64,000 bases of DNA. It comes from Zooshikella harenae (GTDB lineage: Bacteria; Pseudomonadota; Gammaproteobacteria; Pseudomonadales; Zooshikellaceae). The notes below the pieces were generated by a model. It saw only the letters and a list, made by a program, of their open reading frames with translations, was not told the origin of the DNA and searched no databases. The stretch covers positions 1-64,000 of the forward strand of contig NZ_JAGSOY010000015.1 in the NCBI RefSeq assembly GCF_018837975.1, given 5' to 3'. A program made the position numbers and the translations under genes. This document shows, piece by piece, positions 55,351 to 63,568 of this stretch (its first letter is position 1; each line of letters starts with the position of its first letter).

Positions 55351-56520
55351 TTAATCTCGGCGTAAGCGATCAGAAACGGCAATAGGACTTTTAAAGTTAA
55401 AGACAACGATATAGGAAGAAACCAAGAAGGTAATAATCGTGGTTGCTTGGATGACATGGGAGGCTTCTGTGCCTATTTGTTGAGTGCTTGCGGCTATGTA
55501 GGCGATGAGTATGGAAAACTCACTGGCTTGCCCCAGACGAAATCCGACCTCCCATGAAGTGTGCAGTGGTTCTTTGAGCCATTGTAATAGGTAACGGAAT
55601 ACCCAGGGCTTCAGTAATAAGGCAACAATACTGAGGATTAATGCTGGTATGATCACATCATCTAAAAGGGCTAGGTTGAAACTGGCTCCAACGGAAAAGA
55701 AAAACAGAATTAAGAAAAAATCACGTAATGGTTTAAGGCTGATCGCGATGTATTGAGCAATAGGGCTGGTTGCTATGGTAATTCCAGCAATGAATGCACC
55801 AATTTCTGCTGATAATCCAACATAACTTGAAAGCTCAGCAAGTCCGAGACACCAGCCAATGGCTACTAAAAATAAGTATTCATGAATACGGTCAAACTGT
55901 TGCATGATTGGCAGTATAACGAACTTAACCGCTAGCCATGCAACAAGGATTAATACCGGCAATGCAGCCAGAGCAATGGCTAATTGTGCACCACTGCTGT
56001 CTTGTTGTTGATGACTGTATAAAAAAAGAAGCACTACAATGGCAATGACATCCTGCAGTAATAAAATGCTCACCACAAGTTCTCCCGTATGGCGATGATG
56101 GAGGACGGTGGTGGGAAGCAATTTGATGCCAATGATGGTACTAGAGAACATCATTGCCGTACCAATAATAATGGCTTCAAGGGTTGTGAAGTCGAAGGTA
56201 ATTGCGATTAAGTACCCTGTAGCCGCAAAAATAATCGAACTGGCTATTCCAATAACAGAACTTTTACTTAACATGCTGACCAAATGACTTGGTTGCATGT
56301 CCAGTCCTAATAAAAAGAGCAGAAAGATAATGCCGATATGTGATATGTCAGATAAGAGGCGGGTATCACCGACCCATTGTAGTCCATAGGGGCCTAATAA
56401 CGCACCAAGTACAATATATGCGACTAGTAGTGGTTGTCGAGTATAAAGGGCAACAGTTGCGAACAGCGCAGCACCAGAAAAAATGAGGAAAAAAGAAAAT
56501 ACTAGCGACCCGTTCTCCAT
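55351..56520 (-). CDS. CPA2 cation/proton antiporter, membrane domain only
   Basis: 389 residues, about 12 membrane segments and no RCK domain. Motifs: LVAYIVLGALLGPYGLQWVGD, IIFLLFLLGLDMQPSHL, LLLQDVIAIVVLLFLY, AEIGAFIAGITIATSPIAQYI and FFFSVGASFNLALLDDV. It ends with a short cytoplasmic tail (KSPIAVSDRLRRD). It is encoded 119-137 bp upstream of the KefB-like gene on the same strand. The ion is not predictable from sequence alone. Confidence 0.88.
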   Translation of the reverse strand: MENGSLVFSFFLIFSGAALFATVALYTRQPLLVAYIVLGALLGPYGLQWVGDTRLLSDISHIGIIFLLFLLGLDMQPSHLVSMLSKSSVIGIASSIIFAATGYLIAITFDFTTLEAIIIGTAMMFSSTIIGIKLLPTTVLHHRHTGELVVSILLLQDVIAIVVLLFLYSHQQQDSSGAQLAIALAALPVLILVAWLAVKFVILPIMQQFDRIHEYLFLVAIGWCLGLAELSSYVGLSAEIGAFIAGITIATSPIAQYIAISLKPLRDFFLILFFFSVGASFNLALLDDVIIPALILSIVALLLKPWVFRYLLQWLKEPLHTSWEVGFRLGQASEFSILIAYIAASTQQIGTEASHVIQATTIITFLVSSYIVVFNFKSPIAVSDRLRRD

Positions 56521-56703
56521 ACCAGCCTCTTCGCCTTGGTCATTATCGGCTTTGCACTAAACCATAGCACTCAGCTGTTGTTTTTAAATGCGTATGGTAG
56601 CCATAGCCTGTCGTCTTTTTCTAGCATATAGGAAATTATTTAATAACAAAATGTACATAAAGTTGCTACTACTTAGCAGGCATTTTTAACTGTAGTTGAT
56701 AAT

Positions 56704-56726
56704 AGAGCCATACTGAGTATGGCTCT
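56704..56726 (-). terminator. Hairpin terminator of the cysI-DUF934 unit
   Basis: Perfect 10-bp stem AGAGCCATAC/GTATGGCTCT with a 3-nt loop, about 30 bp after the DUF934 stop. On the minus strand it is followed by ATTATCAACT rather than a T run, and on the plus strand by TTAATTGT. The orientation is assigned by its closeness to the upstream gene. Confidence 0.6.
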
Positions 56727-56756
56727 TAATTGTGTAGAGAAATGAATACGTTGGTT

Positions 56757-57251
56757 TTAGTGTAGGCGGCGGCGAAATAGTGGTTGGGGGTGATCACTGG
56801 CACCCTGGTAGCTGATTGAGAAGGCATTAAGTCCCCGTAGCGCTTCTTCTGGATCTTTTTCTGCGTGAAGTTTAAATGCATCAAAGCCACAGCGTTTTAA
56901 GTAAAACAGCTGATCATGGAGGATATCACCTACCGCTCTGAGTTCCCCTTGATAGCCTAAGCGTTCACGTAATACCCGTGCAATAGAATAGCCCCGACCG
57001 TCCGTAAATGAGGGAAAATTGATAGCAATGACGGCAAGTTGATGAATATAAGATGAAAGCACCTCGGGTTCGTGGTGGCTGTCAAGCCAAACACCGAGTG
57101 AACCTGAGTGTTGCTCAAACTGTGTAGGGTTGGCTAAAAAGTCATCAATAGGAATAATACTGCGTTCAGCAAGTACGTCTCCTGAGGTATAACTTGAGTA
57201 AAAGGTATAAGTATCACTGATAACTTTTTGATTTTTAATTATTACTGGCAT
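56757..57251 (-). CDS. DUF934 protein, sulfite reductase-associated
   Basis: 164 residues from the ATG at 57251 (MPVIIKNQKV), which overlaps the cysI 3' end by 17 bases; the frame is open to 57338 but homology starts here. Family features: a DFLANP segment, GVWLDSHHEPE, VIAINFPSFTDGRGYSIARVLRERLGYQGELRAVGDILHDQLFYLKRCGFDAF, the DGRGYS and GDILxDQ blocks being characteristic. It is found next to assimilatory sulfite reductase in many Pseudomonas-like genomes and is thought to assist sulfite reduction, perhaps in electron supply. The exact role is not established. Confidence 0.88.
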   Translation of the reverse strand: MPVIIKNQKVISDTYTFYSSYTSGDVLAERSIIPIDDFLANPTQFEQHSGSLGVWLDSHHEPEVLSSYIHQLAVIAINFPSFTDGRGYSIARVLRERLGYQGELRAVGDILHDQLFYLKRCGFDAFKLHAEKDPEEALRGLNAFSISYQGASDHPQPLFRRRLH

Positions 57252-58893
57252 AAACACGATCCTTAAAAGGCTGGATGCCAATACGACGATAGGTGTCAAT
57301 AAACAGCTCTTCTGATGTACGATGTGCAAGATAAACATCGATAATGGATGTAATCACATCGGGCATTACATCCCGAGCAAAGGAAGGGCCTAAAATTTTA
57401 CCTAAGCTGGCATCATTGTAAGCTGATCCACCCAACTGGACTTGGTAAAATTCCGCACCTTTTTTATCAACCCCTAAAATACCAATATGACCTACATGGT
57501 GATGACCACAGGCGTTCATACAACCTGAAATATTAAGATCTAAATCACCAATGTCATGTAAATAATCCAGGTCATCAAAGCGACGCTGAATAGCTTCGGC
57601 AATGGGCAGTGATTTGGCATTGGCTAAAGCACAAAAGTCTCCACCAGGGCAACAGATGACATCAGTGAGTAGGCCGATGTTAGGGGTTGCAAAACCAAAT
57701 CGTAGGGCTTCCTGCCAAAGCGTGTATAAATGATCTTGTTGTACATCTGCCAGTACTAGGTTTTGTTGGTGGCTGACACGGATTTCACCAAAGCTAAATT
57801 GCTCAGCTAAGTCAGCAGCGGCTTCAAGTTGCTGGTCTGAGGCATCACCTGGAGCTTGCGCAGTTGCTTTGAGTGATAAGGTGGCAATCGCATAGCCAGG
57901 CACTTTATGAGCCGTCACATTTCGCTCATACCAGTGACGAAAGTTTGGATCTTGCTGTAGATCTTGCTGAAGTTGTGTATTTTCGACAGGCAAGTCAGCA
58001 TAGTCAGGGCTGCTGAAGTGTTGACTGATGCGCGTTACTTCGGCTTCAGTCAGGGTTTGTGGTCCATCTTTCAGATGTTGCCATTCAGCCTCGACCTTTG
58101 CACGAAAAGCATCAGCCCCCAGCGCTTTGACAAGAATCTTTATCCGTGCTTTATATTTATTATCCCGGCGACCGTAGCGATTATAAACCCGCAAAATAGC
58201 TTCTAAATAAGTCAACAGGTGTCGCTCTGGGAGAAAATCACAAATTTCAGTTCCGATCATTGGGGTTCGACCTAAGCCTCCGCCCACCAGTACCCGAAAA
58301 CCCAGCTCGCCTTGATCATTTTGCTGAGCATGTAAACCAATATCATGCACTTGAACTGCTGCACGATCCTGTTTAGCCCCATTGATAGCAATTTTGAATT
58401 TACGGGGTAGGTAGGCAAACTCTGGGTGAAAGGTTGACCATTGACGAATAATTTCACAATAAGGGCGAGGATCAACCAATTCGTCAGCTGCCACACCCGC
58501 AAACTGATCAGTGGTTGTGTTGCGAATACAATTACCACTGGTTTGAATGGCATGCATTTCAACCGTTGCCAGTTCGGCTAAAATATCAGGGACTTTCTCT
58601 AGCTTTGGCCAGTTGTACTGAACGTTTTGTCGAGTACTGAAGTGGACGTAGCCTTTGTCAAACTGACGAGAGATTTCGGCCAGTTTACGTATTTGCTTAG
58701 CTGAAACCATACCATAGGGAATGGCAACACGTAGCATAGGCGCAAAGCGTTGGATATACAGACCATTTTGCAGGCGTAAGGGTAGAAACTCAGCATCAGT
58801 CAGTTTTCCTTCTAGATAACGCTGGGTTTGATCACGGAATTGAGCGACTCGCTCAGCGACGATGGTTTTATCGTATGCGTCGTATTTATACAT
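57235..58893 (-). CDS. cysI: Assimilatory sulfite (nitrite/sulfite) reductase hemoprotein
   Basis: Reduces sulfite to sulfide with six electrons, using siroheme and a [4Fe-4S] cluster. 552 residues. Two ferredoxin-like/siroheme repeats are visible: first half with YVHFSTRQNVQYNW, TSGNCIRNTT and PRKFKIAINGA; second half with the cluster ligands CCPGGDFCALANA and NISGCMNACGHHHVGHIG. Length and motif order are those of the Pseudomonas-type single-gene reductase rather than E. coli CysI. No cysJ is present; its electron donor is probably ferredoxin or a separately encoded reductase. It is translationally coupled to the DUF934 gene. Confidence 0.92.
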   Translation of the reverse strand: MYKYDAYDKTIVAERVAQFRDQTQRYLEGKLTDAEFLPLRLQNGLYIQRFAPMLRVAIPYGMVSAKQIRKLAEISRQFDKGYVHFSTRQNVQYNWPKLEKVPDILAELATVEMHAIQTSGNCIRNTTTDQFAGVAADELVDPRPYCEIIRQWSTFHPEFAYLPRKFKIAINGAKQDRAAVQVHDIGLHAQQNDQGELGFRVLVGGGLGRTPMIGTEICDFLPERHLLTYLEAILRVYNRYGRRDNKYKARIKILVKALGADAFRAKVEAEWQHLKDGPQTLTEAEVTRISQHFSSPDYADLPVENTQLQQDLQQDPNFRHWYERNVTAHKVPGYAIATLSLKATAQAPGDASDQQLEAAADLAEQFSFGEIRVSHQQNLVLADVQQDHLYTLWQEALRFGFATPNIGLLTDVICCPGGDFCALANAKSLPIAEAIQRRFDDLDYLHDIGDLDLNISGCMNACGHHHVGHIGILGVDKKGAEFYQVQLGGSAYNDASLGKILGPSFARDVMPDVITSIIDVYLAHRTSEELFIDTYRRIGIQPFKDRVYASNN

Positions 58894-59251
58894 AATGCTC
58901 GCTTTTCAGCCTGTACAATCTGGTGAATGGGTATAACAAGCCAAGGCGTTCTTGCCTAAAGCGTGATTAGTACCTAACGAGTTACAAGGCGGCAGTCAAA
59001 ATAATATGAGTAACTTAGCAGAACCGATATATTCTATAAATGAATATTTTTCTATATATCTAGAATTAATTGATATAGATAGTGATTTGTAGCAAAGAAC
59101 TTAGGTGAGGGGAGCTGCTAAACCAATCAATGTTTAGGTAGTGTACATGTGGCGTATATCTAAGATACACTGTTGCTGATTTTAAGGAGAAAACATACCC
59201 AAGGTTGAGGGTATAGATATAATGAAAAAAACAGGTCAAGGAGATGATTCG
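58894..59251. other. Divergent promoter region between cysI and a small membrane protein gene
   Basis: 358 bp, AT-rich, with a dense A/T block around 59030-59085. It should contain the cysI promoter. No CysB-type site can be named by eye. No gene seen apart from a possible 10-codon N-terminal extension of the small gene (ATG at 59222). Confidence 0.45.
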
Positions 59252-59362
59252 ATGAAAGAGGAAACATCACAGCATGCTGATAGCCGTATTGACGCCATTG
59301 CCGTCATTGCGTTGATTATCATCGCTGTGACAGCAATGGTTTATTGGGTGAGTGGACAATAA
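59252..59362 (+). CDS. Very small single-span membrane protein
   Basis: 36 residues. The ATG at 59252 is preceded by AAGGAG with an 8-nt spacer; an in-frame ATG at 59222 would add ten residues but has no such site. A short acidic/polar head (MKEETSQHADSRID) is followed by one hydrophobic helix AIAVIALIIIAVTAMVYWV and the end SGQ. The topology suggests an N-in or N-out single-span inner-membrane peptide. I do not know its function. It is divergent from cysI and lies in the same neighbourhood as a DUF2970 membrane protein. Confidence 0.65.
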   Translation: MKEETSQHADSRIDAIAVIALIIIAVTAMVYWVSGQ

Positions 59363-59444
59363 CATATTCCCGTCATTTTCAAGCATTTGTTAAGCATCAA
59401 TGATACTTTGGTGAAATGATAAGCCGTTGCCCTAGCTATGTTAA

Positions 59445-59492
59445 AACAGCTGTCGATGAGAGACGATAGTCGGTTGCTCAGTGACAGCTGTT
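59445..59492. repeat. Interrupted inverted repeat between convergent small genes
   Basis: AACAGCTGTC (59445-59454) is repeated as its exact reverse complement GACAGCTGTT (59483-59492), with 28 nt between. It may act as a bidirectional terminator, though the loop is long. Confidence 0.45.
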
Positions 59493-59529
59493 ACCTGAAC
59501 GTATTTGATTCGTTAGACCTGCATGCTGT

Positions 59530-59829
59530 CTACAGCGCATTCAGGGCAATTTGAACCAATCCCACCATAATGAGAATAAATACTGTTGTAAATAATATAC
59601 CCACCAACACATAGTGAATGGGTTTACCCTTACTAAAATCTTTTCGTCTTTTTTTCTGGCTCTGTACACCAAATGCAGCGGCAAAAACGCTTTGTAGTAC
59701 ACCAAGAAAGCTAATGGGCTTATCCTTATTTAACGAGTCTGCTTCTGGTTTTTTGCTTGAGTTTGAAGAATTGGGATTTTCTGTAGCCTTCATTATATGA
59801 CGGTCCGTGTGCATCAATTTACTATCCAT
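59530..59829 (-). CDS. DUF2970 family small membrane protein
   Basis: 99 residues; start uncertain among Met 1, 6 and 13, since the first 35 residues are polar and variable. The conserved core is SFLGVLQSVFAAAFGVQSQKKRRKDFSKGKPIHYVLVGILFTTVFILIMVGLVQIAL: an amphipathic stretch, a basic patch and one membrane helix. This core is the DUF2970 signature, common near cysI in pseudomonads. Function unknown. Confidence 0.85.
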   Translation of the reverse strand: MDSKLMHTDRHIMKATENPNSSNSSKKPEADSLNKDKPISFLGVLQSVFAAAFGVQSQKKRRKDFSKGKPIHYVLVGILFTTVFILIMVGLVQIALNAL

Positions 59830-59898
59830 TATTTTCTTTAGGTGCGTTAATCATTTACTTTTTTTATCCAAATCGTATATGAGGCGTCAACCTATTAT

Positions 59899-60825
59899 TT
59901 ATCCCTTGATTATCTCGACAATTTCATGTGTCGTTTTCAATCGTTTAATACGTTCAAATAGGCACTGTGCTTCTGGGTGTTGAAGACGTAAATAACCCAG
60001 CCACTGTTTTATACGATGAGGATAGTAGCGGCTTTTTTCATGCTGCAGATCATACGTTGTATATTGCCATAAAAGGGTTTTGATTTGGGACCAGTTAATA
60101 GGTGACTGTTGTTTTTTTATCACGGCTGGCAGGTTTGGGAGTGCTAAGGCTCCGCGACCTATCATTAAGTCATGACAGTGGGAGAGCATTTGACATTGTC
60201 TGGCATCTTCTTCGTTCCAGATTTCGCCATTAGCTATTAAAGGAATTTGGATAACTGACTTGATTCTTGCTAGCCAGTGCCAGTGAGCAGGAGGACGGTA
60301 ACCTTCTGTTTTGGTACGTGCATGGACAATGATTTCGGTTGCACCTGCTGAAGCCACTGCACAGGCATTTTCTAAGGCAAGTGTTTTATCTTCGTAGCCT
60401 AGTCTCATTTTAACACTTACGGGGAACGTCTCAGGGACAGCACAACGTACTGTTGCAACAATGCGGTATAGCTGCTCGGGTTCAGTTAGTAAGATGGCGC
60501 CTCCACGGCTGTTGTTGACCGTTCGTGCAGGGCAACCAAAATTTAAATCAATACCAGGAGAGCCAAGTGCTATTGCACGTTGTGCATTGGCAGCCAACCA
60601 TTCTGGGTGTTGCCCGAGTAATTGAACTCTAACGGGTACGCCTGAATGCGTTTTTCCTTGTTGATGGAGTTCGGGGCATAAACGATAGAACACACGTGCA
60701 GGGAGGAGTTGATCAACCACACGCACAAACTCAGTGGTGCACAAATCAATTCCCCCCAGTGATGTCAACAGGTCGCGCATTAAATAGTCAACAACACCTT
60801 CCATTGGGGCGAGAAATACACGCAT
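59899..60825 (-). CDS. dusC: tRNA-dihydrouridine(16) synthase
   Basis: Reduces uridine to dihydrouridine in tRNA with FMN and NADPH. 308 residues from the ATG at 60825 (MRVFLAPMEGVVD), the family's normal N-terminus; the open frame to 60918 adds 31 residues without homology. TIM-barrel motifs: APMEGV, GIDLCTTEFVRV, PVRVQLLGQHPEW, GIDLNFGCPARTVNNSRGGA with the catalytic cysteine, SVKMRLGYED, IIVHARTKTEGY, PLIANGEIW and MIGRGALALP. The C-terminal helical domain contains the KQWLGYLRLQHPEA stretch typical of DusC. Confidence 0.93.
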   Translation of the reverse strand: MRVFLAPMEGVVDYLMRDLLTSLGGIDLCTTEFVRVVDQLLPARVFYRLCPELHQQGKTHSGVPVRVQLLGQHPEWLAANAQRAIALGSPGIDLNFGCPARTVNNSRGGAILLTEPEQLYRIVATVRCAVPETFPVSVKMRLGYEDKTLALENACAVASAGATEIIVHARTKTEGYRPPAHWHWLARIKSVIQIPLIANGEIWNEEDARQCQMLSHCHDLMIGRGALALPNLPAVIKKQQSPINWSQIKTLLWQYTTYDLQHEKSRYYPHRIKQWLGYLRLQHPEAQCLFERIKRLKTTHEIVEIIKG

Positions 60826-61059
60826 AAACAAACCTATAAAAAGGGGGGATCTTAACAAAACTGAGTGGCTTTTTTTAGTGTGCTTGCAAACTGTTGTCCT
60901 AATGGCTTGCGCAGGCAATGGTAGAACAAAATTATTTTTGAAGTGAAAGCTTTGTTCATAAAGGCAGGTCCTTAGTTCTGACTTTTGTTGATATCAGTCA
61001 ATAATGCACATTTATTCAGTTACATCGTATTTTGGGTGTAGCTACTCAGTAGGAGCCTT

Positions 61060-61323
61060 ATGATGAAGAAAACAGCTGTATTGTCTTTAGCGATGGGTAC
61101 ATTGGTTGCGATGTCTGGTGTTGCTACGACAGCATTAGCGGCAAAACCAGAGATGGAAAAGTGTTATGGCGTAGTCAAAGCAGGCAAGAATGACTGTGGT
61201 GCTAATGGACACTCTTGTGCTGGTTCTGCGACTAAAGATGGTGATCCTAACGAGTGGTTACTGGTACCAAAAGGGACCTGTAATAAAATCGTTGGGGGAA
61301 GTACTGAGCCTAAAGATAAGTGA
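61060..61323 (+). CDS. bufA1: Bufferin-type RiPP precursor (DUF2282)
   Basis: 87 residues. Signal peptide 1-28 ([22 protein letters not shown]) sends it to the periplasm. The mature peptide has four conserved cysteines, Cys35, Cys46, Cys53 and Cys74, in [26 protein letters not shown] and PKGTCNKI, exactly the DUF2282 pattern. In described bufferins the MNIO partner converts central cysteines to thiooxazoles, and the peptide binds copper in the periplasm. Starts ATG at 61060 or 61063 after AGGAG. Its stop overlaps the bufB start (TGATG). The symbol follows the published bufferin naming as I remember it. Confidence 0.9.
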   Translation: MMKKTAVLSLAMGTLVAMSGVATTALAAKPEMEKCYGVVKAGKNDCGANGHSCAGSATKDGDPNEWLLVPKGTCNKIVGGSTEPKDK

Positions 61324-62189
61324 TGAATAGGGCACCTAAGCAAGACCATTGCAGGAAACTTCCTGCAATGGCGGGCATAGGCTTAAGACAACCTCATTAT
61401 GATGACTTTCTCCGTCAACCGCCGGATATTGGTTGGATAGAAGTACATCCTGAAAATTATTTTGATATTGATAGTCCTCCAGCCCATTGGTTACAAAAAT
61501 TATGTCAGCAGTATCCCTTAAGTTTGCATGGGGTAGGGCTGTCATTAGGGTCAACTGATCCGTTGTCTGAGCAACACCTTGCTAAGCTGGCGCAATTAAT
61601 TGCTATTTACGAGCCTGCGCTAGTTTCAGAGCATTTATGCTGGACTTCCCAACAGGGTGTATATTTTCAAGACTTGTTGCCATTGCCCCAGAATCAAGAG
61701 GTTATTGCTCATCTTGTTCAACGAATCGAGCAAGTCCAAGATTATCTTAAACGGCCGATTGCTATTGAAAATGTATCCAGTTACCTACAACCAATGGGCA
61801 ATGAGATGCCTGAGTGGGAATTCTTGATATCAACAGTGAAGCAAGCAGGCTGTTTAATCTTATTAGATATTAATAATATTTATGTGAATGCAATAAATCA
61901 TGGCTTTTCTGCCAAGATTTATATTGATGTGATTCCTGCAGAATGGGTTGCGGAAATCCATTTAGCTGGGCATACCTCAGTAACGCTGGAATCAGAAACG
62001 GTTTTAGTGGATACCCATGGTGATGTTGTGTCTGATGAGGTTTGGCAGCTTTATCATTATGCCATCAAAAAATTTGGTCCTAAGCCGACCTTAATTGAGT
62101 GGGATACAAATTTACCCCCTTTGAACAGTTTGGTGGGGGAAGCTAAAAAAGCACAACATATATTGGATAAAGCTTATGACTGTGCTTGA
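61323..62189 (+). CDS. bufB1: MNIO (DUF692) multinuclear iron oxidative enzyme
   Basis: 288 residues from the ATG at 61323. DUF692 TIM-barrel blocks with likely iron ligands: GIGLRQPHYDDFL, WIEVHPENYFD, LHGVGLSLG, SEHLCWTSQ, IENVSSYL, LDINNIYVNA, EIHLAGHT, LVDTHGD and EWDTNLP. The His, Glu and Asp residues of these blocks form the multi-iron site in known members. It modifies cysteines of the precursor encoded just upstream. Overlaps the next gene by 14 bases. Confidence 0.92.
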   Translation: MNRAPKQDHCRKLPAMAGIGLRQPHYDDFLRQPPDIGWIEVHPENYFDIDSPPAHWLQKLCQQYPLSLHGVGLSLGSTDPLSEQHLAKLAQLIAIYEPALVSEHLCWTSQQGVYFQDLLPLPQNQEVIAHLVQRIEQVQDYLKRPIAIENVSSYLQPMGNEMPEWEFLISTVKQAGCLILLDINNIYVNAINHGFSAKIYIDVIPAEWVAEIHLAGHTSVTLESETVLVDTHGDVVSDEVWQLYHYAIKKFGPKPTLIEWDTNLPPLNSLVGEAKKAQHILDKAYDCA

Positions 62190-62976
62190 TGATTGGCAAA
62201 GTCAATTTGCTAAATGGCTGCTAACTGGAGATACGCAATTACTCAATTCTCAGGTCATTGCTGATAAGCCTGAGAGGCTGGGACTTTATCGAAATAATGT
62301 TCTGGCCAATATAACACAATCATTACAAAGTATATTTCCTGTATTGGAAAGGCTTATTGGAACGTCATGCTTTACATCGTTATGCCATCGCTTTATTCAG
62401 CAACACCCACCGCAAAAAGCGGCACTGAATCATTATGGTGGGCAGCTTGCTGACTTTATATCATGCCAAGCTGCGTTCAATGGACATCCCTATTTACCTG
62501 ATGTTGCACAACTTGAATGGGCTACACATGTTGCTTTTTTACTAGCGGAAGTTAAACCGGTTGATACTCACACATTAGCATCATTGGAACAGAAGGAATT
62601 ACTGGATATTCATTTGTCTTTAGCCAGTAGTGTACAGTTGGTGATGTCTAAGTTTCCTATTTTAGCCATCTGGCAGGCGAATCATTCTACTGTTGTAGAT
62701 CCACCTACAGTGCACTTGATGGAAAAGGAGGAGCATTTAATTGTATTTAGAGAAGGCGAGCAGTTTGTCATTGAGCCTGTAACATCAACTGAGTGGTTTT
62801 TTTTACAAGCTATTAATCATACTGTGTCATTAAACCAGGCTTATGAACATGCGCTTACCCACAGCGCTGATTTTGATTTGGCAGGATGCCTACAAAAGTA
62901 TGTTAGTTCTGGTGTTATTTCAGATGTTTTGCCCGTAATAGCAGATAAAAATTGGAGTAAGGCTAATGTCGAATAA
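62176..62976 (+). CDS. bufC1: DUF2063 partner protein of the MNIO enzyme
   Basis: 266 residues. N-terminal DUF2063 domain: WQSQFAKWLLTGD, RLGLYRNNVLANITQSLQSIFPVLERLIG, then FIQQHPPQKAALNHYGGQLADFI and LPDVAQLEWATHVAF. The C-terminal half is beta-rich with a final helical domain similar to a degenerate HTH. Such proteins form complexes with MNIO enzymes and recruit the precursor peptide. The 3' end overlaps the DoxX gene by 11 bases. Confidence 0.88.
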   Translation: MTVLDDWQSQFAKWLLTGDTQLLNSQVIADKPERLGLYRNNVLANITQSLQSIFPVLERLIGTSCFTSLCHRFIQQHPPQKAALNHYGGQLADFISCQAAFNGHPYLPDVAQLEWATHVAFLLAEVKPVDTHTLASLEQKELLDIHLSLASSVQLVMSKFPILAIWQANHSTVVDPPTVHLMEKEEHLIVFREGEQFVIEPVTSTEWFFLQAINHTVSLNQAYEHALTHSADFDLAGCLQKYVSSGVISDVLPVIADKNWSKANVE

Positions 62977-63436
62977 GTTTGTATGTGTTTATTGTTGGTT
63001 ATGCCAAAAAAGTAATCATTATGTTGCACCTATCGTTGACTTGGGCATGCGGCTGTTTATTGGTTGGGTTTTTTGGAAGTCTGGCATGACAAAACTTGAA
63101 GGCATTGACCAAGCTATTTTTTTGTTTGAGTACGAATATAATGTGCCATTGCTGTCTCCCGATATTGCAGCTTATTTAGCATTGTCTGCAGAATTAGCGC
63201 TACCTGTATTACTTTGGCTTGGACTAGGTACTCGTTTTGCGGCAGTAGGGTTAACCATCATGACACTTATTATAGAGATATTTGTCTACCCCAATACCAC
63301 AGAACATTATTTTTGGTTACTAATACTCTCAAGTTTGTGGAGTCGTGGGGGTGGCGTTTTATCGTTGGATTATTTACTTGCTCGACATTTTGGGCCGAGT
63401 CAGAATGAGAGTGTGTTTACATATAAAAAGGCGTAA
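62966..63436 (+). CDS. DoxX-family membrane protein of the bufferin operon
   Basis: 156 residues, four membrane helices: MRLFIGWVFWKSGMTKL (DoxX start), AYLALSAELALPVLLWLGLGTRFAAVGLTIMTLIIEIFVYP and YFWLLILSSLWSRGGGVLSLDYLLARHFG. DoxX proteins accompany many DUF2282/DUF692/DUF2063 operons, including gold-induced gig operons, and are thought to act at the membrane in redox or metal stress. The stop codon lies inside the terminator stem. Residues 1-20 contain three cysteines (CVYCWLC), unusual for the family and a possible metal or thiol site. Confidence 0.88.
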   Translation: MSNKFVCVYCWLCQKSNHYVAPIVDLGMRLFIGWVFWKSGMTKLEGIDQAIFLFEYEYNVPLLSPDIAAYLALSAELALPVLLWLGLGTRFAAVGLTIMTLIIEIFVYPNTTEHYFWLLILSSLWSRGGGVLSLDYLLARHFGPSQNESVFTYKKA

Positions 63437-63457
63437 AGACACTACGCCTTTTTATAT
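63421..63457 (+). terminator. Strong intrinsic terminator of the bufferin operon
   Basis: Perfect 15-bp stem ATATAAAAAGGCGTA/TACGCCTTTTTATAT with a 7-nt loop. The right arm contains the T run, and the A run of the left arm makes it active in either direction. Confidence 0.92.
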
Positions 63458-63568
63458 GATTTTTTAGACCATCCCAACATGTCTAGTGCTTAAATGTATG
63501 AACAATGCTTGTCATGTAGTTAGTTTCTCAATGATTAAAAATGTTAAGTTTCATGCCAGTAAAAACTG

